Origin: Desulfonatronospira sp.
GTDB lineage: Bacteria; Desulfobacterota; Desulfovibrionia; Desulfovibrionales; Desulfonatronovibrionaceae
NCBI GenBank assembly: GCA_003563255.1
Contig: PWSL01000047.1
Span: 1 to 7,990 of the forward strand
DNA: 7,990 nt
Direction of reading: 5' to 3'
Shown here: positions 1 to 4,209 of the stretch, in pieces
Position numbering within the stretch: position 1 is the first letter of the stretch
How the letters are laid out: each line of letters starts with the position of its first letter
Program-made: the position numbers and the translations under genes
Notes under the pieces: model-generated
Told to the model about the DNA's origin: nothing
The model's database searches: none
What the model saw: only the letters and a program-made list of their open reading frames with translations

Positions 1-87
1 GACAGGCACTCCGGGACCCACTTGAGCATCATTTTGTGCTCAAAATGACTCGATTTCTGGGACAAGTGGGTCCCGGAAGAGCCAGTC
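1..87. repeat. REP-like imperfect inverted repeat, cut by the window edge
   Basis: A perfect 14-bp inverted repeat (CCGGGACCCACTTG at 11-24, complement at 63-76) extends imperfectly outward to bases 1 and 87, pairing GACAGGCAC with GAGCCAGTC. The loop holds two mutually exclusive smaller hairpins: TTGAGCA 22-28 with TGCTCAA 37-43, and TCATTTTG 29-36 with CAAAATGA 41-48. The outer GACAGGCAC/GTGCCTGTC sequence resembles the ends of REP-type repeats mobilised by Y1 (RAYT) transposases, but no transposase is in the window, so that link is inference. The left end may continue beyond base 1. It lies upstream of the protease gene and could affect the end of transcription from the left. Confidence 0.75.
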
Positions 88-192
88 CCCATGCCACATG
101 CAAAGCGCTAAACAGATACCATTTTAGTAAAAACAGCAGCTACTTTCAAATTCAATCAGCCCTCCTGAGAATATTTTATCCGCCATGGGGGC

Positions 193-200
193 AAGGAAAG
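193..200 (+). promoter_or_regulatory. Ribosome binding site that sets the protease start
   Basis: AAGGAAAG lies just before the ATG at 204, with six bases between AGGA and the start codon. It supports starting at 204 rather than at the in-frame ATG at 36. The 36 start would add 56 residues without membrane-protease character, and its first bases would be read from the REP-like repeat. Confidence 0.7.
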
Positions 201-203
201 ATA

Positions 204-1346
204 ATGTTCGGCAAAAGCCTCAACCTGTTCAAGATATTCGGTTTTCAGATCAAGGTGGATGTCAGTTGGCTGGTAATCGCCGTACTGGTAACCTGGTCCC
301 TGGCAGTGGGATTCTTTCCCCATTTCATTGAAGACTTAAGTCCTCTGGGTTACTGGATACTTGGCGGTATTGGGGCCCTGGGGCTTTTTTTCTCAATTTT
401 GTTTCACGAATTCTGGCACTCCTTGGTGGCCCGCAATTACGGGGTGCCCATCCGGGGCATCACTTTGTTTATCTTCGGCGGCGTGGCCGAGATGGAGGAT
501 GACCCCCAGAGTCCCAAGAGTGAGTTCTGGATAGCCATCGCCGGACCTCTAGCCAGCCTGTTTCTGGCTCTGGTCTTCTTTGTCCTGCACAATGCGGCTC
601 AGTTTATGGGATGGGGCCCTGCCGGGATCATCGTTTTCATGTACCTGGCGCTTATCAACACCATCCTGGCTGTTTTCAACCTGATCCCCGCCTTTCCCAT
701 GGACGGCGGGCGGATATTAAGGGCTGTTCTCTGGAAATGGAAGGGGGACCAGCGCTGGGCAACCCGTATTGCAGCCAATATGGGTTCCATGTTCGGCCTG
801 GTGCTCATAGGTATTGGAATTTTGAACATGCTCACCGGAAACCTTGTAGGAGGGCTGTGGTATTTTGTCATCGGGATATTTATCCGGTATGTGGCTCAGA
901 ACGCTTACCGGCAGATGATGATAAAAAGCGCTGTGGCCGGTGTCAGAGTCAGGTCTCTCATGAAGAAACCGGTTTACGTTTCACCGGATATAACACTCGC
1001 CGGGCTTGTTGAAGATTATATTTACCAGTACCACTTCAAAATGTTTCCAGTTCTGGACCGGGGGCACCTTCTGGGTTGCATAACCACCAGGCAGGTGGGA
1101 GGCATTGACCGGCATCTGTGGGGCACTACACTGGTTCGCCATGTGTACACCCCCTGCTCAAACAGCAACACTATCCATCCCAACACCGATATCCTGTATG
1201 CCCTGAACAGGATGAACCAGGAAGGGCAGAGCAGGATGATGGTGGTTGAAAACGGTGTTCTGCTGGGAATGATTTCTCTGAAAGATATTATGGGGTATCT
1301 TTCAGCCAGAATGGAGATTGAGGGAGACCGCAGCTTTTCCGATTGA
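204..1346 (+). CDS. Site-2 protease family (M50) membrane metalloprotease with two CBS domains
   Basis: This is an intramembrane zinc metalloprotease of the S2P/SpoIVFB type (380 residues), expected to cut membrane-embedded substrates such as anti-sigma factors or signal-peptide remnants. The zinc motif HEFWH is at residues 68-72 inside the third hydrophobic segment. The third ligand is the Asp in FPMDGGR (D167), after the NLIPAFP stretch. Hydrophobic segments lie near residues 20-37, 48-76, 108-130, 140-163 and 193-230. Two CBS domains follow (about 248-300 and 313-370), which in other proteins bind adenine nucleotides and could couple proteolysis to energy state. The size and order fit M50 proteases with a C-terminal CBS pair. 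An upstream in-frame ATG at 36 exists, but the ribosome site before 204 and the start of homology-like sequence (MFGKSLNLFKIFG) favour 204. The substrate is unknown and no sigma or anti-sigma gene is nearby. It converges on the lipoprotein gene. Confidence 0.9.
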   Translation: MFGKSLNLFKIFGFQIKVDVSWLVIAVLVTWSLAVGFFPHFIEDLSPLGYWILGGIGALGLFFSILFHEFWHSLVARNYGVPIRGITLFIFGGVAEMEDDPQSPKSEFWIAIAGPLASLFLALVFFVLHNAAQFMGWGPAGIIVFMYLALINTILAVFNLIPAFPMDGGRILRAVLWKWKGDQRWATRIAANMGSMFGLVLIGIGILNMLTGNLVGGLWYFVIGIFIRYVAQNAYRQMMIKSAVAGVRVRSLMKKPVYVSPDITLAGLVEDYIYQYHFKMFPVLDRGHLLGCITTRQVGGIDRHLWGTTLVRHVYTPCSNSNTIHPNTDILYALNRMNQEGQSRMMVVENGVLLGMISLKDIMGYLSARMEIEGDRSFSD

Positions 1347-1359
1347 ACCGCCGGTTTGA

Positions 1360-2049
1360 TCAGTAAGACGGTCCGGCAGCCGGGAAGACGGCCTGTGTTC
1401 CCCTGGTCCATGCTTTGACGGGCTGGCCCATATCGTGTGCCAGTTTTTTGACGATGACGTATTCCGGGGACTGGGGCATCCAGGTTCGGCGGGTAACAAG
1501 AACGAAATCCCTGTCTCTGGAGTTGTCTATACGGCCTGAATGGGCCATGGACCATACCAGTTCATCAGTTTCCACACAGTAGAGATTCACGGTAAGGGCT
1601 ATGCTGGTGCTGCCCTGGGAACCGCCGTACAGGTAGTGGTTGACCTGGCCCAGGGCGTACATGTCGGCTCCAGCTTCGCGGGCCATTCTTATGGCGGCGG
1701 TTTTTCCTGGAGCGTTCTGCATCTCCCTGTAGGCTATGCCTGGAAACACTTCCTGACCCACCCAGCTTCTCCAGAAAAGATGCCCGATCTTGCGTCCAGT
1801 ATCCGGCGAACCTCCGGCACGTTCATGGATAAAAAAGGGAAAAAATATGGCTTTGATGTCCTGCTGGCCGAGGCTGACCGGGTAAACAGGAATATCCTGC
1901 CGGGCTGTGTCCAGAACAGGGCGTTTGTAGATTGTTACGTGGTCCAGTCTTGGGTCCAGTGTCTGTTCATAATTTTCCTCAACCCATGCGCAGCCTGATA
2001 TCAGCTGACTAAGAAACAAAATTGTAAAAATAAGAATGGTTGTTTTCAT
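1360..2049 (-). CDS. Putative outer-membrane lipoprotein of unknown function
   Basis: The product is 229 residues from the chosen start. It has a lipoprotein signal peptide: Lys2, a hydrophobic stretch at 5-17 and the lipobox ISGC, with Cys20 as the lipidated residue. Ala follows the Cys, and no Asp retention signal is present, so the outer membrane is the expected destination. The rest is soluble. The segment at about 115-170 (MAREAGADMYALGQVNHYLYGG, then alternating residues ending in ELVWSMAHSG) resembles the alpha/beta pattern of CsgG/LpoB/TolB-N-like lipoproteins, where a GAD-x-hydrophobic strand is followed by a TGELVWS-like strand. This is a fold-level impression, not an identified family. 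I chose the second of two nearby in-frame starts (2049 over 2058) because AGGA lies eight bases before it, whereas the upstream ATG overlaps that site. It is convergent with the protease and has no obvious operon partner. Confidence 0.8.
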   Translation of the reverse strand: MKTTILIFTILFLSQLISGCAWVEENYEQTLDPRLDHVTIYKRPVLDTARQDIPVYPVSLGQQDIKAIFFPFFIHERAGGSPDTGRKIGHLFWRSWVGQEVFPGIAYREMQNAPGKTAAIRMAREAGADMYALGQVNHYLYGGSQGSTSIALTVNLYCVETDELVWSMAHSGRIDNSRDRDFVLVTRRTWMPQSPEYVIVKKLAHDMGQPVKAWTRGTQAVFPAAGPSY

Positions 2050-2057
2050 ATTTATCA

Positions 2058-2061
2058 TCCT
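2058..2061 (-). promoter_or_regulatory. Ribosome binding site deciding the lipoprotein start
   Basis: On the minus strand the sequence reads CAGGATGATAAATATG. AGGA is eight bases from the second ATG (2049) and overlaps the first (2058), which therefore has no spacer. This favours the shorter protein MKTTILIF. Confidence 0.6.
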
Positions 2062-2081
2062 GAATTAATACTACATCTAAC

Positions 2082-2096
2082 GCGGGCTTTGCCCGC
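2082..2096. repeat. GC-rich hairpin shared with 4098-4110
   Basis: GCGGGC TTT GCCCGC is a perfect 6-bp stem with a 3-base loop, followed by AACCC. Its reverse complement resembles the sequence at 4091-4114 (GGGTTTCGGGCGTAGCCCGC). It marks the left end of the module shared by the two non-coding regions. On the minus strand it lies just upstream of the lipoprotein, so it may fall in that gene's leader. Confidence 0.7.
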
Positions 2097-2117
2097 AACC
2101 CAAAAAACATATGCTCA

Positions 2118-2278
2118 CGCAAAGGCGCAAAGGTCGCCAAGGAAGACAGGATAATTTTTTTCATTTGCCATTCGTTTCTCGTGACAAATGAAAAGGCAGC
2201 CTTGTCCAAAACCGTGTCCCGGTTTTGGACAATTGACCTGCTTCGCGTCTTTCACTTTGCGAACTTAGCGTCTTTGCG
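2118..2278. repeat. MITE-like unit with CGCAAAG-type terminal inverted repeats
   Basis: Bases 2118-2141 and the reverse complement of 2255-2278 match at 20 of 24 positions. Each arm is itself a degenerate tandem of CGCAAAG (left CGCAAAGGCGCAAAGG; right, complemented, CGCAAAGACGCTAAG). Inside are an inverted repeat TTTTCATTTG (2158-2167 with 2185-2194) and a perfect 13-bp palindrome (2202-2232). The 161-bp length, terminal inverted repeats and absence of coding sequence fit a non-autonomous element or a dispersed structured repeat. No target-site duplication is clear. Confidence 0.6.
2202..2232. repeat. Perfect 13-bp inverted repeat with 5-base loop
   Basis: TTGTCCAAAACCG (2202-2214) pairs with CGGTTTTGGACAA (2220-2232) around TGTCC. 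It would form a very stable hairpin in either transcript. No T-run follows on either strand, so it is not a classical rho-independent terminator. It could be a processing or protein-binding element, or a folded core of the surrounding repeat. Confidence 0.8.
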
Positions 2279-2284
2279 GTTCAA

Positions 2285-2320
2285 ACTTTCTTGTTTTTTG
2301 TGACAGGGTTTCAGGAGTAA
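2285..2320 (+). repeat. Dispersed repeat, copy A (inverted copy at 3970-4005)
   Basis: TGACAGGGTTTCAGGAGTAA (2301-2320) occurs exactly, reverse-complemented, at 3970-3989. The match continues outward through TTTCTTGTTT with a few changed bases between the two blocks. It forms the right end of the module shared by the two non-coding regions. Confidence 0.85.
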
Positions 2321-2332
2321 GTCAGTAAAGGT

Positions 2333-2390
2333 GCCTGTCCCCATTAACAGCCCCAAGGCGATATGCAAAGCCATGACAGATACTTTATCG
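2333..2390 (+). repeat. Segment related to bases 81-130
   Basis: GCCTGTCCCCAT (2333-2344) matches GCCAGTCCCCAT (81-92) with one change. ATGCAAAGC followed by ACAGATAC appears in both, at 2363-2383 and 98-119, with a similar spacer. The distance between the two blocks differs, so the copies are diverged. It is preceded by GTGCCTGTCCCC, the same end sequence seen inverted at base 1. Confidence 0.6.
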
Positions 2391-2461
2391 TACTGACTGA
2401 ACTGTATAGTCAGGATTATTCAAGATTGATGCCAATCCAGGAATGATGAGGCAGGCAAGGT

Positions 2462-2965
2462 TTATGCCCTGGACCAGGCTTTCCAGGCCCAGTCTGCCAA
2501 AAAACCAATGACTATAGGGAAAATCAGGCTGGCGGCCATGCGGCAAAGGGCGAACTTCCAGCCCATAATTGGAGCCTCGTAGATGAGCAGGCGATGAAAG
2601 CCCAAAAGAGCCCAGGAGGTGAGAAAGGCCACCAGAGGACCCACACCTGCCCCGGCCTTGAGCAGCACCGCCATCAGTGGAAAAAGGATGAACGGTCCTC
2701 CAGGCATTACCGCCCCGGCCAGGGTCCCCAGGGCCAGTCCCCTGAACCCGGATTCCGGTCCCAGTATGTCTGCAAGGAGATCTTTGGGCAGGATCTGTTC
2801 CACCATACCGGCCAGGATAAAGGCCACCACCAGTATGGGCAGTATTTTTCCCAGCATTTTCATTCCCTGGACGAATCCTTCATTGACCAGTTGCGGGTCC
2901 TTCTTGAATGCGATAATGCTCGCCGCCAGACAGAGAATGAGTATGAACAGAAAGGTTCCTTTCAT
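2462..2965 (-). CDS. Half-size permease, YraQ/ArsP (DUF318)-like
   Basis: An integral membrane protein of 167 residues with about five hydrophobic segments (near 3-20, 40-58, 74-103, 107-124 and 143-158). The features I recognise are LGPESGFRGLALGTLAG (68-84), the kinked MPGGPFILFP (87-96), and a late EAPIMGWKFALCRMAAS (130-146), all typical of the DUF318 permease family. Full members are about 300 residues or more with two similar halves. This one is a single half, so it probably works as a dimer. Some family members export organoarsenicals; the substrate here is unknown. The start at 2965 has a strong GGGAGG just upstream, though with a short three-base spacer. It is divergent from the PAPS-reductase-like gene, which suggests but does not show a shared role in sulfur or oxyanion handling. 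It could also be a general permease unrelated to the neighbour. Confidence 0.8.
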   Translation of the reverse strand: MKGTFLFILILCLAASIIAFKKDPQLVNEGFVQGMKMLGKILPILVVAFILAGMVEQILPKDLLADILGPESGFRGLALGTLAGAVMPGGPFILFPLMAVLLKAGAGVGPLVAFLTSWALLGFHRLLIYEAPIMGWKFALCRMAASLIFPIVIGFLADWAWKAWSRA

Positions 2966-3006
2966 GATCCTCCCGTTTTAAATTTTAACTGACCTTGAGA
3001 TGAGCC
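2966..3006. promoter_or_regulatory. 41-base divergent intergenic region
   Basis: This gap separates the start codons of two divergent genes. It holds the permease ribosome site (GGGAGG, complement of 2969-2974) and an AT-rich core (TTTTAAATTTTAA, 2977-2989). It is too short to hold two separate complete promoters plus leaders, so promoters probably overlap each other or extend into the flanking coding sequence. I cannot assign -35 and -10 boxes with confidence. Confidence 0.45.
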
Positions 3007-3681
3007 ATGAATTTACAGGAAAAGATGAGTTTGACAAGGAAGATTTTTGAGCAGGCACTTGGTTTAAGTTCTGCTGGAAATATATTCGCCGCCTGGACAG
3101 GGGGCAAGGACTCCACGGTGATGCTGCATCAATGGATGCAATTTCTTGGGGAAAGGGATCCCGGGGTGCAGGTGCGGGCATTGAACCTGGATACAGGATA
3201 TAAATTTCCCGAGGTCCTGGAGTTCAGGGACGAACTGGCCTGGGAATGGAGTATTGAGTTGACGGTGGTTGGTCCGGATTCCAGTGTTATGCAGGAGTTG
3301 CAGGAAATTTCAAAAGTGGAGTGCTGCCGTATGCTCAAGGTCAAGCCCCTGCAGGATGCGGTGAAAAAGCACGGAATCAAGGTAATGTTGACCGGCATCC
3401 GCAGGGATGAGCACCCTTCCCGGGAAAATACACCGGAGGTGCAGAAAAAAAAGGAGCCGGACTATTATCAGGTCAATCCCATAGCCCACTGGACTGAAAT
3501 GGATATCTGGTCCTATATCATGCTCAAAGGACTGCCTTACTGCTCTTTATACAATGCCGGATACAGGTCACTGGGGTGCATGCCCTGCACGGTCAAGGGC
3601 ACGCATATGGATGAGCGTTCCGGGAGGCACCCGGATAAAGAAGAGAGCATGGATCTGCTGCGCAGTATGGGGTATTTTTAG
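3007..3681 (+). CDS. PAPS/APS reductase-family (CysH-like) protein with Fe-S cysteines, lacking the catalytic Cys tail
   Basis: A 224-residue member of the adenine-nucleotide alpha-hydrolase (PP-loop) fold. The loop is WTGGKDST (30-37), followed by LDTGYKFPE (61-69), TGIRRDEHPSRE (129-140), NPIAHWTEMDIWSYI (157-171) and LPYCSLYNAGYRSLGC (176-191). Cys106-Cys107 and the pair C191-MP-C194 match the CC...CxxC ligands of [4Fe-4S]-type APS reductases, 84 residues apart. The usual C-terminal ECGLH motif, whose Cys forms the thiosulfonate intermediate, is absent: the protein ends ERSGRHPDKEESMDLLRSMGYF. Parts of the sequence recall CysD (LDTGYKFPEVLEFRD, the GYF end), the ATP-sulfurylase small subunit. 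It therefore probably binds a nucleotide and a cluster without being a standard reductase, and sulfate reducers use AprAB for APS reduction anyway. A second possible start is 3025, with AGGA four bases before it. Confidence 0.85.
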   Translation: MNLQEKMSLTRKIFEQALGLSSAGNIFAAWTGGKDSTVMLHQWMQFLGERDPGVQVRALNLDTGYKFPEVLEFRDELAWEWSIELTVVGPDSSVMQELQEISKVECCRMLKVKPLQDAVKKHGIKVMLTGIRRDEHPSRENTPEVQKKKEPDYYQVNPIAHWTEMDIWSYIMLKGLPYCSLYNAGYRSLGCMPCTVKGTHMDERSGRHPDKEESMDLLRSMGYF

Positions 3682-3752
3682 GCAGGGGGCGTGGGGAAGA
3701 AGTGTGCAGGTATGGGAGTATGCGAGTGAAAGAATATCCTGAATCCGTGAAA

Positions 3753-3955
3753 ACAGGTTCCGGAATTTGTCAAAAAGGCCGCAAAGACTCACTCCAAGGC
3801 AGACTAAATCAAAATCCCGGCCTTGCCTGATCTAATATACTGCAGGGCATTCAAAAAATTTATATAAATTAAATCAGATGGTGAAAGGATTTTGATTAAG
3901 TCTGCCTAAGTCGCTCAGACAGTTTGCGGCCTTTTTGTCAAACCCCGGAACCTGT
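3753..3955. mobile_element. MITE-like element with long terminal inverted repeats
   Basis: Bases 3753-3785 and 3923-3955 are inverted repeats with three mismatches in 33 (ends ACAGGTTCCGG and CCGGAACCTGT, shared core AAAAAGGCCGCAAA). A second inner pair, 3798-3817 and 3887-3906, matches at 19 of 20 (GGCAGACT-A/T-AATCAAAATCC). About 12-17 bases between the pairs do not match. The centre carries a perfect palindrome AATTTATATAAATT (3857-3870). Total length is 203 bp with no coding frame, typical of a miniature inverted-repeat transposable element. No clear target duplication flanks it. In RNA, the right arm reads GCGGCCTTTTT, so the folded element could end transcription in either direction. 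Confidence 0.75.
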
Positions 3956-3969
3956 AGGACATTAGTGGC

Positions 3970-4005
3970 TTACTCCTGAAACCCTGTCATAATAAACAAG
4001 AAATT
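3970..4005 (-). repeat. Dispersed repeat, copy B (inverted copy of 2285-2320)
   Basis: TTACTCCTGAAACCCTGTCA (3970-3989) is the exact reverse complement of 2301-2320. The similarity continues to about 4003 (AAACAAGAAA against TTTCTTGTTT), with mismatches only in the short stretch between the blocks. Outward similarity on the other side is weak. Confidence 0.85.
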
Positions 4006-4012
4006 GATATCA

Positions 4013-4076
4013 GTTAATTGTTAATTGTTGAAGAACAAACGCCAAAATTAACTGCCTTACCCTATTAACAATTAAC
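4013..4076. repeat. AT-rich 13-bp perfect inverted repeat
   Basis: GTTAATTGTTAAT (4013-4025) pairs with ATTAACAATTAAC (4064-4076) around a 38-base loop. Each arm is a small tandem of TTAATTG. This occupies the place that the CGCAAAG unit (2118-2278) has in the matching module of the other non-coding region. Confidence 0.75.
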
Positions 4077-4209
4077 AAATAACAGATAACTGGGTTTCGG
4101 GCGTAGCCCGCTTTGGTCTAAATGGATAAATTTCACGGATTCAGGGAATATAAGAGGGCATTAATATGCAGAGAGGGCGGGGAAAGAGCTGAGGGTGGTG
4201 GTCAGGAAT

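Larger units (their letters stand above)
2050..2461. other. Non-coding region built from short repeats
   Basis: No convincing gene lies between the lipoprotein and the permease. The short minus-strand frame at 2009-2209 overlaps the lipoprotein start and runs through repeats. From left to right the region holds a GCGGGC-TTT-GCCCGC hairpin (2082-2096), a MITE-like unit (2118-2278), a 36-bp segment repeated in inverted form near 3970-4005 (2285-2320), and a segment related to bases 81-130 (2333-2390). Bases 2391-2461 contain only a weak 6-bp inverted repeat (CTGACT 2393-2398 with AGTCAG 2408-2413). I see no clear rho-independent terminator for the permease. Confidence 0.75.
3738..4145. repeat. 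Outer inverted repeat pair enclosing the second repeat cluster
   Basis: CCTGAATCCGTGAAA (3738-3752) is perfectly complemented by TTTCACGGATTCAGG (4131-4145). The pair frames about 380 bases that themselves hold the MITE-like element and further inverted repeats. The left arm directly abuts the MITE-like element. This may be the boundary of a composite or twice-invaded element, or two oppositely oriented copies of a short dispersed repeat. Confidence 0.75.
3682..4209. other. Non-coding region with nested inverted repeats
   Basis: No supportable gene lies in these 528 bases. The order is: purine-rich spacer (3682-3737), outer inverted repeat left arm (3738-3752), MITE-like element (3753-3955), inverted copy of the 2285-2320 repeat (3970-4005), an AT-rich inverted repeat (4013-4076), GGGTTTCGGGCGTAGCCCGC (4092-4111) related to the 2082 hairpin, the outer right arm (4131-4145), and the tail after the formate dehydrogenase operon (4146-4209). 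Neither the gene ending at 3681 nor the operon ending at 4210 has a classical terminator right after its stop. The repeat hairpins may substitute. Confidence 0.75.

Noticed and set aside
36..203. N-terminal extension of the membrane protease to the ATG at 36
   Set aside because: It would start inside the REP-like repeat, lacks protease-like sequence, and a good ribosome site precedes the ATG at 204.
1346..1357. AACCGCCGGTT as a terminator between the convergent genes
   Set aside because: The stem is four to five base pairs with almost no loop and no T-run.
1540..1998. Plus-strand frame opposite the lipoprotein gene
   Set aside because: The minus-strand frame has a lipobox signal peptide and a ribosome site; this one has neither and no recognisable motifs.
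2009..2209. Small minus-strand frame reading into the repeat region
   Set aside because: It overlaps the lipoprotein start in another frame and its codons come from repeat and palindrome sequence.
2118..2278. CRISPR array from the repeated CGCAAAG heptamers
   Set aside because: The repeats are too short and adjacent, have no unique spacers of uniform length, and face each other in inverted orientation.
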